NCBI GenBank assembly: GCA_052388275.1
Contig: JBQTII010000065.1
Span: 1-17,022 of the forward strand
Direction: 5' to 3'
DNA: 17,022 bases
From: JBQTII01 sp052388275
GTDB taxonomy: Bacteria; Actinomycetota; Actinomycetes; Sporichthyales; Sporichthyaceae
Both the position numbers and the translations under genes were made by a program. Of the stretch, positions 6,911-17,002 are shown in pieces (positions within the stretch are counted from its first letter, which is position 1; the number at the start of each line of letters is the position of its first letter). The notes below the pieces were generated by a model. The model was not told the DNA's origin, searched no databases, and worked only from the letters and a program-made list of their open reading frames with translations.

Positions 6911-7561
6911 TCAGTGCGCGGCCGCCCGCAGATCGGCCGCAACGCGCCGGCAGGTCTCCCGCAATGCGGCTTCGGGGTCCTCTCCCCGGGCACGCGCGCG
7001 GGCCACGAGGGCGAACAGCGCCTCACCGGTCCCGATGCCGGTCCAGCTACCGGCCGCGGGCTCGGCGAGCGCAAGGGTGACACCGGCCCGCTCGGCCCGG
7101 GACTGTAGCTTCGCCGCCAGGGCAAGGGCAGGCTGGGCCAGCGGCACGCCGTCCACCGCTGAGGTCCGGCCCTTCTCGGCGGCCTTGATCGCCTCCCAGT
7201 TTGCCTCGACGCTCGCCGCATCAGGGGCGTGAACGTCGCCGAAGACGTGCGGATGCCGGCGCACGAGCTTGTCGCGGATGCCCGCGACGACCTCATCTAT
7301 GCCGAAAGGGTCCTCGGGGTGCTCAGCAGCGAGGCGCGCATGGAAGACCACCTGCAGCAGCAGGTCACCGAGTTCCTCCCGCAGGTGGGCGCGGTCGCCG
7401 GTCTCGATCGCCTCGACGAGCTCGTAGGTCTCTTCGAGCGCATAGACCAGCAGCGAGGAATGGGTCTGCTCAGCATCCCAGGGACACCCGCCGGGTGAGC
7501 GCAGCCGGTCCATCACCGCGACGAGCTCGACAAAGGTGGTGCCCCCGGGGTGACCTGTCAC
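6911..7561 (-). CDS. mazG: nucleoside triphosphate pyrophosphohydrolase MazG
   Basis: 216-residue all-alpha NTP pyrophosphatase that hydrolyses (d)NTPs to monophosphates and pyrophosphate, cleaning aberrant nucleotides. Signatures: RLRSPGGCPWDAEQTH (20-34), the metal-binding EExxE helix EETYELVE (43-50) paired with EELGD (62-66) in LREELGDLLLQVVFHA, then RRHPHVFGD (101-109), NWEAIKAAEK (121-130) and GVPLAQPALALAAKLQSRA. The C-terminal part is shorter and less conserved than the second domain of E. coli MazG. The GTG start lies within the downstream copy of a 16-bp tandem duplication that also carries the stop of the preceding lipoprotein gene; no strong Shine-Dalgarno is present, so initiation may rely on translational coupling. 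Confidence 0.93.
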   Translation of the reverse strand: MTGHPGGTTFVELVAVMDRLRSPGGCPWDAEQTHSSLLVYALEETYELVEAIETGDRAHLREELGDLLLQVVFHARLAAEHPEDPFGIDEVVAGIRDKLVRRHPHVFGDVHAPDAASVEANWEAIKAAEKGRTSAVDGVPLAQPALALAAKLQSRAERAGVTLALAEPAAGSWTGIGTGEALFALVARARARGEDPEAALRETCRRVAADLRAAAH

Positions 7562-7585
7562 TGAGGCTGCCTGTCACTGAGGCTG
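7554..7585. repeat. perfect 16-bp tandem duplication at the surA-like/mazG junction
   Basis: The unit cctgtcactgaggctg occurs twice head to tail (7554-7569 and 7570-7585) without mismatch. Each copy contains, on the minus strand, CAGTGACAGG. In the upstream copy the TGA is the stop of the lipoprotein gene; in the downstream copy the GTG is the mazG start. The two genes are therefore 12 bp apart, whereas a single unit would give a GTGA overlap. Confidence 0.9.
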
Positions 7586-8215
7586 CGGAGCCGGCAGCTC
7601 CTGCGCGTCGTTCGGGGCCGGCGAAGCCAGGAAGTCGAAGACGAACGGGGAGATGCTGCCCTCGGTCACCGAAAAGGTTCCGTACCGGGGGTTGATCCGG
7701 ATGTCCATCTTCATCGCGGTCGCCACCAGGGCCTGCCCGATCACCTGGCCGAGTTCCTCCTGGGCCAGCCCGGGGTTCTGGGCGGCGAGGCGGTCACCGA
7801 TCTTCGCCTCCACCGTCAGGCGGCGGTAGAGCTCGTCGAGGGAGTCCAGGCTGATGTTGTTCTGCGCGGCGAGCTCGGCGATCTCCGCGGCGCTGCGGCG
7901 CTCCTCGGCCCGGGCCGCCGCGACGTCGCCCTCGGTGACCCGCAGGCCCAGCTCGCGCGCGGCCCGCTCGAAGACCAGGTCCAGAACCCGGCGTTCGACC
8001 TCGAGGCGCGCGGCCTCGGGCGGCAGGTCGCCGTCCAGGTCGAAACGTTCGCGCAGTTCGCGGACCTCGCGCAAAGTGTCCTGGACCTGCGAGATCGTAA
8101 TCCGCTGCCCGTCGACCACCGCGGCCGCGCCGAGTTGATCCGGCCCGCAGGCGGACAGGGCCAGGGCGCCGGCCAAGGGGGCGAGGAGCATGGTGGCGAC
8201 GCGACGGCGAGGCAC
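7574..8215 (-). CDS. SurA N-terminal domain lipoprotein (chaperone-like, no PPIase domain)
   Basis: 213 residues, GTG start with AGGAG 8 nt upstream, overlapping the mfd stop region. A lipoprotein signal is clear: basic MPRRR, hydrophobic ATMLLAPLAGALAL, lipobox LSAC with Cys23, so the mature protein is anchored outside the membrane. Residues about 29-120 match the SurA-type helical chaperone region, starting AAAVVDGQRITISQVQDTL and containing LEVERRVLDLVFERAARELG and VTEGDVAAA. The C-terminal part (RINPRYGTFSV and onward) is short, and there is no parvulin or FKBP peptidyl-prolyl isomerase domain. Location between mfd and mazG is typical for this actinobacterial lipoprotein. A role in folding exported proteins is plausible but not demonstrated by sequence. 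Confidence 0.87.
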   Translation of the reverse strand: MPRRRVATMLLAPLAGALALSACGPDQLGAAAVVDGQRITISQVQDTLREVRELRERFDLDGDLPPEAARLEVERRVLDLVFERAARELGLRVTEGDVAAARAEERRSAAEIAELAAQNNISLDSLDELYRRLTVEAKIGDRLAAQNPGLAQEELGQVIGQALVATAMKMDIRINPRYGTFSVTEGSISPFVFDFLASPAPNDAQELPAPQPQ

Positions 8216-8228
8216 GTGAAGGACTCCT

Positions 8229-11900
<3,672 letters not shown>

Positions 11901-12027
11901 AACGGCTCCCACGAGGGCATGGCGGACAGCGCGAACACCCCGAATCCGCTGCGGATCGGGGTCGGGACCAGCCTACGTCGCGCTCCGGCGGGTTCGGTCC
12001 AGGCCGCGTCGTAGCACGTGAGCCACG

Positions 12028-12093
12028 AGCACAGAAGCAACGCCAGGGGCGGCGCGGCCCGGATCCGGCGGCCCTAGGAGCTTCTTCTGTGCT
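12028..12093. repeat. 10-bp inverted repeat after the second lipoprotein gene
   Basis: The arms agcacagaag (12028-12037) and cttctgtgct (12084-12093) are perfectly complementary around a GC-rich 46-nt centre that itself contains a gatcc dyad. On the minus strand the first arm lies 6 nt after the stop of the 12100-12768 gene, so the element could end that transcript before mfd, though there is no U-tract. The arm next to the stop belongs to the duplicated tract and recurs after the other lipoprotein stop (12928-12937), where the partner arm is absent. Confidence 0.6.
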
Positions 12094-12353
12094 TACCAGT
12101 CAGCTCGGGGTCGGCGCGGGCGGAGCCGAGGTGCGCGCACGGAAGGCCGGACCGCCCCAGAACAACGACACCGCCACCACCGCGGTGTCCCCGGTAGGCA
12201 GATAACGCCCCTGGACCGACAACGACAGGTAGCCCAACTTGGTCGTCAGGAAGGGGGTGTTGGGGATGCCGTCGCTGGCCGGGACCCGCTGGGAATCGGC
12301 GATCCGGTACCACTCGTTGATCGGCTCGACCTCCAGGTCGAACTGCGCCGCCA
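12082..12353. repeat. direct repeat, copy A (3' half of second lipoprotein gene)
   Basis: 272 bp matching 12927-13198 at 267 positions, at a constant offset of 845 bp. It covers the last ~84 codons of the lipoprotein gene plus about 18 bp beyond the stop. Outside these limits similarity falls sharply, and two of the five differences are adjacent synonymous bases. Recent duplication or gene conversion is implied. Confidence 0.95.
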
Positions 12354-12768
12354 ACGCCAAGAGACGATCGCGCGCATCCTCAGCCGAGAGCAGACCCCGG
12401 CTGATCTCCATTGACACCGGCGGGTCGCTGGTCGGGCGCCGAACGGTCCGAGTTGCGAAGCTTACGAAGGTCGACTCCATGGTGAGGGTCGTGCCGCCGG
12501 GCAAGAGGACATCCACCACAAACGGATCGCCTCCCAGCTCTTGATAGGCGAAAGCCGTCACCTCCTCCGGGAACCCTGCCTCTTCGCGCGAGGGCGGCGT
12601 CCGCAAGTCGAACTGACCCCGGCCGGACTCCAGCACCGCGCGTTCCTTTTGGGACGTCGGCCGCTGGTGAGAACGGCCGCCGCCTTCGAACGTCACGGCA
12701 CATCCTCCTTCCCCGAGCAAAGCGCCCACTACCGCGATGACGACCAACGCTCCTCGCCAGGTAGTCAC
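12100..12768 (-). CDS. exported paralogue, putative immunity lipoprotein (second copy)
   Basis: 222 residues from the GTG at 12768, chosen because it forms a GTGA overlap with the stop of the orphan effector tail (12767-12765), the same coupling seen elsewhere in this locus; a GTG at 12789 is possible. A hydrophobic segment (ALVVIAVVGALL) leads to GGCAVTF with Cys23. The lipobox is degenerate, with Glu at -3 (GEGGC), where the paralogue has VGGC, so lipidation may be weaker. The divergent half shares FDLRTPPSR and VLLPGG with the paralogue. The C-terminal 95 residues, from SAEDARDRLL to the end, are 92/95 identical to it. I know no family name. The immunity role is inferred from coupling and neighbourhood. 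Confidence 0.72.
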   Translation of the reverse strand: MTTWRGALVVIAVVGALLGEGGCAVTFEGGGRSHQRPTSQKERAVLESGRGQFDLRTPPSREEAGFPEEVTAFAYQELGGDPFVVDVLLPGGTTLTMESTFVSFATRTVRRPTSDPPVSMEISRGLLSAEDARDRLLALAAQFDLEVEPINEWYRIADSQRVPASDGIPNTPFLTTKLGYLSLSVQGRYLPTGDTAVVAVSLFWGGPAFRARTSAPPAPTPS

Positions 12769-12944
12769 CTGTCTACCCGTAGATTCCACCCTGAGCTCAG
12801 ACGCCCGGCGATGTCGTCAGCATGGTGGTGGAGCCGGTTGGCCTCGATGCATTGCGCCACGTCCCGCACGTAGTTGTCCTTGATGACGACCTCCCCTGCC
12901 CTCGCAGCGCCGATGGCCTCAGCCGTTTCTTCTGTGCTTGCCAG
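12765..12944 (-). pseudogene. orphan effector C-terminal fragment (no start codon)
   Basis: An uninterrupted 59-codon frame begins directly after the first lipoprotein's TGA and ends at TGA 12767-12765. It has no ATG, and its GTG codons lie inside the conserved part. Its last 32 residues, from DVAQCIEANRL through HHHADDIAGRL to GWNLRVDR, match the last 32 residues of the intact effector (DVAERIETQRL, HHVDDVAHRL, GWDLRAHR) at 19 positions. Residues before that are only weakly similar. The fragment ends in a GTGA overlap with the second lipoprotein, mirroring the intact effector/immunity junction. It is therefore best read as the stump of a second effector-immunity cassette, truncated or brought in without its N-terminal part. 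Confidence 0.8.
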
Positions 12945-13198
12945 TCAGCTCGGGGTCGGCGCGGGCGGAGTCGAGGTGCGCGCACGGAAGGCCGGACCGC
13001 CCCAGAACAGGGACACCGCCACCACCGCGGTGTCCCCGGTAGGCAGATAACGCCCCTGGACCGACAACGACAGGTAGCCCAACTTGGTCGTCAGGAAGGG
13101 GGTGTTGGGGATGCCGTCGCTGGCCGGGATCCGCTGGGAATCGGCGATCCGGTACCACTCGTTGATCGGCTCGACCTCCAGGTCGAACTGCGCCGCCA
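12927..13198. repeat. direct repeat, copy B (3' half of first lipoprotein gene)
   Basis: Partner of 12082-12353 (267/272 identical, same orientation). It ends about 18 bp past the lipoprotein stop, exactly where the orphan effector fragment becomes unique sequence. Recombination between copies A and B would delete 845 bp, removing the orphan fragment and leaving a single hybrid lipoprotein gene. Confidence 0.95.
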
Positions 13199-13619
13199 GC
13201 GCCAGCAGGCGATCGCGCGCGTCCTCGGAGGACAGTTGTTGTCTGCTGAACGACGCAGCGTCCGGGGGCCGTGTTGACGGGAGGGACGTAATTCCGCTGA
13301 ACACGGCCAGGTTCGCCTGCATCTTCAGCACCTGCCCTTCGGGCAGCAACACTTCGAACTCGATGGCATCCTCGACGCTGCTCTCATATATTGCGGAGTC
13401 GGCGCCGTCGGCCAGCCCCACCTCGCCGCGGCTCGGTGGTGTGCGCAGATCGAATCGACCGAAGCCGGTCTCCCTGACCTCGATGACCTTCGCCGATCTC
13501 CCTCGCCGATTCGGCGAGGGCTGCTCATCACTGCCGAACGTCACGGTGCACCCTCCAACAATCACTATGACGGCGAGAGCCAGAATGCTCGGCCGCCACT
13601 TCGGCGCCGTTGTCCTCAT
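12945..13619 (-). CDS. putative immunity lipoprotein (first copy, coupled to effector)
   Basis: 224 residues with an ATG start inside an ATGA overlap with the effector stop, implying translational coupling and matched dosage. The N-terminus is a lipoprotein signal: MRTTAPKWRP, hydrophobic SILALAVIVIVGG, then Cys24 in VGGC, so the mature protein should sit on the outer face of the membrane. A polar, basic stretch follows (about 28-50), then FDLRTPPSRGEVG, a region diverged from the paralogue (about 66-128), and the near-identical C-terminal 95 residues with EPINEWYRIADSQ, FLTTKLGYLSLSVQGRY and AVVAVSLFWGG. No known domain is recognised. Immunity to the adjacent effector is inferred from order, overlap and divergence of one half only; a secretion accessory role is the alternative. 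Confidence 0.75.
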   Translation of the reverse strand: MRTTAPKWRPSILALAVIVIVGGCTVTFGSDEQPSPNRRGRSAKVIEVRETGFGRFDLRTPPSRGEVGLADGADSAIYESSVEDAIEFEVLLPEGQVLKMQANLAVFSGITSLPSTRPPDAASFSRQQLSSEDARDRLLALAAQFDLEVEPINEWYRIADSQRIPASDGIPNTPFLTTKLGYLSLSVQGRYLPTGDTAVVAVSLFWGGPAFRARTSTPPAPTPS

Positions 13620-15004
13620 CGGTGTGCCCGCAGATCCCAGCCGGTCGCCAGCCGGTGAGCCACATCATCGACGTGATGTTCCAGCCGCTGGGTCTCTATC
13701 CGCTCCGCCACGTCTGTTGCGACGATCCGTGCCGCCAGGTCCGGGTCATCACTGAGGATGCGCTGATAGGCCGGCAAGGTGTCTTTCTCAATCAGATCCC
13801 AGCGGTCCTCGTAGACCGCGAGATTCCCATCCGGAAGCGGGGTCCTCAGCGTTACCTGACCCGGCAAGTCGATCGTGATCGAGCCTGGACCAGGCGGGTC
13901 AAGACGCAGCGCGTCCGGCGTGGACACCTCCAAGGGGTACAGCTGGTCAAACCCCTGCGCCCCGGGGATCGATGGCTCCCCGACGGGCAGTATGGCCTTC
14001 ACCGCGCCCGGCAGCTCGTCCAACGGACCGGCGACGCGGTCCGCGATCTCCCCGATCGCGTTAAGGTCGAAGAAGCCCGCCGCGAATGAGGGTCCGATCA
14101 TGTTGGCCATCCCTGCCCACTGCAGGTGCGGACGCTCCAGGAACAACCGACCGTAGTAGGAGTACACGGCCTCGATGGTCGGGCGCAGCGCCTCGGCGCC
14201 GCGCCCAGGCAACCACAAATCCAGATCGACCCCTGCGCTGCGACCGGCGACGCCGTACCAATAGGACTGCAGGAGATCGCGATACTCCGACGGCGGCACC
14301 CCGGCGGCCCGCAGCCGCCCCAACAGCGCCGCCAACGCCGCTGGATCACCGGTGGCGGGCACCGGTTGAGTCACGGCGAACGCGCCCCACCCACTCTCGC
14401 CGCCGAACCCGAGCGCGCCGCCGAGGGCATTACTTGCCCGCTGCAACCAGTTCGGCTTCTCCGGCGCGTAGCGGCACGCCTCCCGCACGGCAGCGGCAGC
14501 GGCATCGCCCGCCACGCGGACCACCTCCACCGCGTCGCCGTGCACGGCCAGAGCGTTCGCCAGCACTGTCGCGCCCGGATCGACGAACGTGGGCGGCAGC
14601 GGCAGGATCTCCGTCGACCACGCGACGCGGGCCCGCTCCCGCTGCGCCGCCAACTGAGCCAACAGCGCGTCATGGTCGGCGCGGGCGGTGTGGGTCAGCG
14701 CCTGCGCCCGCGCGTGCGCCTCGATGGCACCAATCGCGCGTTCCTGCGCCCACGTCAGGGAATCCGCGTACTCGTTCACCGCCCGGGCCGCCGCGCTGAA
14801 CGCCTGCCCGGCACGCTCCCAACGCAGCGGCTCGCCATCGAAGGCGTCCCGGAACCGATTCGCGGCCTCACCGATCCACCCGTCGGTGGTGAGCCGGCGC
14901 AGCCCCGTCGCCACCTGCGCGAACGCCGAACCGATAATCGATAGCTCCTGTCCCCGGGCGTAGATCTCCGCCGGGCGACCAGGAATCGGCGCCGGAACAC
15001 TCAC
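13616..15004 (-). CDS. putative T7SS-secreted effector / polymorphic toxin
   Basis: 462 residues, GTG start in a GTGA overlap with the Esx-like gene. Residues about 10-130 are helical with the WxG-type secretion fold: DGWIGEAANRFRDAF (W43, G45), the paired helix WERAGQAFSAAARAVNEYADSL, then long helices, matching the putative T7SS signal domain of actinobacterial effectors. A linker (about 130-220) includes PEKPNWLQRASNALGGALG. The C-terminal domain (about 225-462) has an ELR-type helix, YWYGVAGRSAG, a Tyr-rich segment YSYYGRLF, LQWAGMANMIGPSFAAGFFDL (residues 294-314), and an end with HHVDD (443-447). No signal peptide or catalytic motif of a known toxin family is recognised. The following lipoprotein genes suggest an extracytoplasmic target. 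Toxin function is inference; T7SS export is moderately supported. Confidence 0.75.
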   Translation of the reverse strand: MSVPAPIPGRPAEIYARGQELSIIGSAFAQVATGLRRLTTDGWIGEAANRFRDAFDGEPLRWERAGQAFSAAARAVNEYADSLTWAQERAIGAIEAHARAQALTHTARADHDALLAQLAAQRERARVAWSTEILPLPPTFVDPGATVLANALAVHGDAVEVVRVAGDAAAAAVREACRYAPEKPNWLQRASNALGGALGFGGESGWGAFAVTQPVPATGDPAALAALLGRLRAAGVPPSEYRDLLQSYWYGVAGRSAGVDLDLWLPGRGAEALRPTIEAVYSYYGRLFLERPHLQWAGMANMIGPSFAAGFFDLNAIGEIADRVAGPLDELPGAVKAILPVGEPSIPGAQGFDQLYPLEVSTPDALRLDPPGPGSITIDLPGQVTLRTPLPDGNLAVYEDRWDLIEKDTLPAYQRILSDDPDLAARIVATDVAERIETQRLEHHVDDVAHRLATGWDLRAHR

Positions 15005-15333
15005 CGGTACCGGCCCCCCGCGGCCGGGCCGTCGTCGAAGCGCCGCACGATCTCGGCGAACAGGCGAGCCGACTCCCGATCCGCAGCCTCGTAACCTGAC
15101 GCGGTGTCAGCCAACCGGGCGCCGATCTCACGCACATCGGACTGCAACGCGTTCAGCCCGCGCGACCAACGATCGCCGAACTCATCCAGCGCGGACACCA
15201 GGCCGCCGTGGGCCACCGCGTCCCGGCCAGGCATGAGGTCGGACACGTCGTGGTCGCGGAACTCCGAGGCGATCGCGGCCATGCCGCGCACCGAGGCCCG
15301 TAGGGCGTCGAGGTCGACCTCGAATCCATCCAC
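15001..15333 (-). CDS. Esx/EspC-like T7SS partner protein
   Basis: About 110 residues from the GTG at 15333, preceded by GCGGGGG and giving the typical opening DGFEVDLDALRASVRGM. A GTG at 15357 would add eight residues without a Shine-Dalgarno. The protein is helix-turn-helix in outline: a first helix with LDALRASVRGMAAIASEF, a loop region with AVAHGGLVSALDEFGDRWSRGL, and a second long helix NALQSDVREIGARLADTAS then GYEAADRESARLF. A strict WXG is absent; WSR stands near the central turn. Size, helical pattern and GTGA coupling to the effector fit a small co-secreted partner or targeting factor. It heads the accessory operon, with only 91 bp to the upstream gene's stop; no convincing promoter was seen. 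Confidence 0.75.
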   Translation of the reverse strand: MDGFEVDLDALRASVRGMAAIASEFRDHDVSDLMPGRDAVAHGGLVSALDEFGDRWSRGLNALQSDVREIGARLADTASGYEAADRESARLFAEIVRRFDDGPAAGGRYR

Positions 15334-15393
15334 GCCAGCCCCCGCAAGGTTGACCACCTTTGCTGGGCGACCCTATCCAGCCTTGAGCGCAGT

Positions 15394-15419
15394 CCGGCGC
15401 GGAAGGGATTGTGCGCCGG
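15394..15419 (-). terminator. possible hairpin terminator after the lysozyme-like gene
   Basis: CCGGCGC and GCGCCGG form a perfect 7-bp GC-only stem around a 12-nt loop, beginning 5 nt after the stop of the upstream gene. There is no U-tract, as is common for actinobacterial terminators, so this is suggestive only. Confidence 0.35.
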
Positions 15420-15424
15420 CGGTC

Positions 15425-16255
15425 CTAGCGAGGTGAGCAGAGCAGATCGAACGGGTCGGCGCTCCAGTACCTGGCGACCTCACGGGCGGCGAGGCCTTCC
15501 CAGCGAGCGTAGGCATCGGGGAAGGCCGAGCGCTGCACACGTTGGGCGGCGATGGTGAGCGGCAACTGCTGCCAGCCGCCCACCTCTTTCAGGACCCGGT
15601 AGAAGGCGAAGGCGGAATAGTTCGGGTTCATGATCTGGCCGTAACTGCCCCAGCCTGCCGAGGGCCGCTGCTGAAAGAGCCCGATCGAGTCCAGGTGCCC
15701 GTAGGAGATGTTGCGCAGGGTGGACTCCTGCATGGCGGTGGCCAGCGCGATCACCGCCGCGCGGGGCGGAAGGTTCATCCGCCGAGCGACCGCGATGATC
15801 GTGCGCACGTTGCTCGACTGGGCACCGGTCAGCGCCAACAAGCGCTGAGCGGCCGGGTTGTAGCCGCAGCGCCTGCGCAGGTCCGCCAGCCGGCGGGCCA
15901 CCTCGGCGGCCTCGACCCGGCGGGCCTGCTCTGCCCGCTCGACCAAGATCGTCCGGGCCCGGCCACGTGCGGCCCGGGTTTGCAGGTTGATCCGGGCCAG
16001 GGCCGCGAACTCCTGCTCCGCGTTCGCCAGGATGCGCCGGGGGTCGAGGGCGGAGCCGGGGTCGGCTGCCAGGCCGGCGTTCAGCATCCCCGCCGAGGTG
16101 AGGGTCCCGCCCCCGGTCGCGGCGGGCAATGCGGTGCCGGTGAGCAGCATCGTCAACGCCAGCGCTGCGCCCACGCTCGCGCCGGCCGTGGACGAGGCCG
16201 CTGACGCCGTCCGGGAGGATCGGCGATGTGGGGCGGGGCGCTCGGGGGGCACCAC
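15425..16255 (-). CDS. secreted lysozyme-like cell-wall hydrolase
   Basis: 276 residues, GTG start (a second GTG follows at once). A basic N-terminus and hydrophobic stretch (about 26-48, ASVGAALALTMLLTGTALPA) indicate export. Residues about 75-130 are a charged helix, likely coiled coil. The C-terminal domain (about 145-262) has the lysozyme/transglycosylase-like pattern: IIAVARRMNLPPRAAVIALA, TAMQES with probable catalytic Glu177, LDSIGLFQQRPSAGWGS (188-204), then a helix and PLTIAAQRVQRSAFPDAYARWE. This domain is widespread in actinobacterial secreted proteins, some misannotated as transporters. It probably acts on peptidoglycan. No Shine-Dalgarno is evident, so the start is uncertain. The 147-bp leader was checked for a c-di-AMP (ydaO) riboswitch and no motif was found. 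Confidence 0.8.
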   Translation of the reverse strand: MVPPERPAPHRRSSRTASAASSTAGASVGAALALTMLLTGTALPAATGGGTLTSAGMLNAGLAADPGSALDPRRILANAEQEFAALARINLQTRAARGRARTILVERAEQARRVEAAEVARRLADLRRRCGYNPAAQRLLALTGAQSSNVRTIIAVARRMNLPPRAAVIALATAMQESTLRNISYGHLDSIGLFQQRPSAGWGSYGQIMNPNYSAFAFYRVLKEVGGWQQLPLTIAAQRVQRSAFPDAYARWEGLAAREVARYWSADPFDLLCSPR

Positions 16256-16369
16256 TCGACGGTAGGGAGGAGGCAGGTGTGGTTGAGCGCGTTAGGCCAC
16301 ACCATCGCCGACTCTTGGTGCGATAACCGGACAAAGCACGCAGGGTGGACGTTGGGTCAAGACGTGACG

Positions 16370-16383
16370 GCGCACAGGTGCGC
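16370..16383 (-). terminator. possible short hairpin after pth
   Basis: The sequence GCGCAC-CT-GTGCGC is a perfect 6-bp dyad, 19 nt after the pth stop. As RNA it gives a 5-bp stem with a tetraloop and no U-tract. It is a weak candidate and could equally be a protein site. Confidence 0.22.
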
Positions 16384-16402
16384 GACCGCTCCCGCGCGAG
16401 GC

Positions 16403-16999
16403 TCAGCGGTTGAACGCGTTCTGGGTGGGCTCGAGCCCTTCCCGCACCAGCATCTCGACGGCGTCGGCGGCGCGCTCGATCTCCAGATCCAGATCCTTGC
16501 GCTCGACGGCGGAGAAATCCCGCAGGACGAAGCTCGCTGCGTCCATCCGACCGGGCGGGCGCCCGATCCCGAACCGCACCCGGAAATACTCCCCGGTGCC
16601 GATCGACGAGCGGATCGACTTCAGCCCGTTGTGTCCATTGTCCCCGCCGCCGAACTTGCATCGAAGCGCCGCGAACGGGATGTCCAACTCGTCGTGTATC
16701 ACGATCAAGCGCTCCGGCGGGACGGAGTAATAGGCGGCGATGGACGCGACGGGCCCCCCGGACAGATTCATGAACGAGCGCGGCCGGGCGAGGACCGCGC
16801 GCGCGCCACCGGGTCCACCGAGGTGAACCTCAGCGGCATCGGCGCGGGCCTTGTGCGATTTCAGATTCGCGCGGGCCCGCGCGGCCAGCGTCGCCACCAC
16901 GTCGAAGCCGATGTTGTGCCGGTTGCCGGCGTACTCCGGGCCTGGGTTGCCCAGTCCGACGACGAGCCAGGTGCCTTCGCTCGCACCAGGTACGGGCAC
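16403..16999 (-). CDS. pth: peptidyl-tRNA hydrolase
   Basis: Cytoplasmic esterase that releases tRNA from prematurely dropped peptidyl-tRNA. It is 198 residues, the usual size, with a GTG start supported by GGAG 8 nt upstream. All active-site residues are present when compared with the E. coli enzyme: N18 in VVGLGNPGPEY, catalytic H28 in GNRHNIGFD, N78 in RSFMNLSGG, D103 in VIHDELDIP and N124 in GDNGHNGLKSI. The C-terminus is conserved (GRPPGRMDAASFVLRDF). It follows the probable rplY gene by 3 bp, the common ribosomal-stress operon arrangement in actinobacteria. Confidence 0.96.
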   Translation of the reverse strand: MPVPGASEGTWLVVGLGNPGPEYAGNRHNIGFDVVATLAARARANLKSHKARADAAEVHLGGPGGARAVLARPRSFMNLSGGPVASIAAYYSVPPERLIVIHDELDIPFAALRCKFGGGDNGHNGLKSIRSSIGTGEYFRVRFGIGRPPGRMDAASFVLRDFSAVERKDLDLEIERAADAVEMLVREGLEPTQNAFNR

Positions 17000-17002
17000 T
17001 GC

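Noticed and set aside
12797..12985. 62-codon minus-strand frame in the gap between lipoprotein genes
   Set aside because: A different frame of the same strand matches the effector C-terminus; this one is Arg-rich and without similarity.
16256..16402. Promoter or c-di-AMP riboswitch upstream of the lysozyme-like gene
   Set aside because: TTGACC occurs at 16360-16355, but the hexamer at proper spacing is CTTTGT; the conserved ydaO riboswitch blocks are absent.
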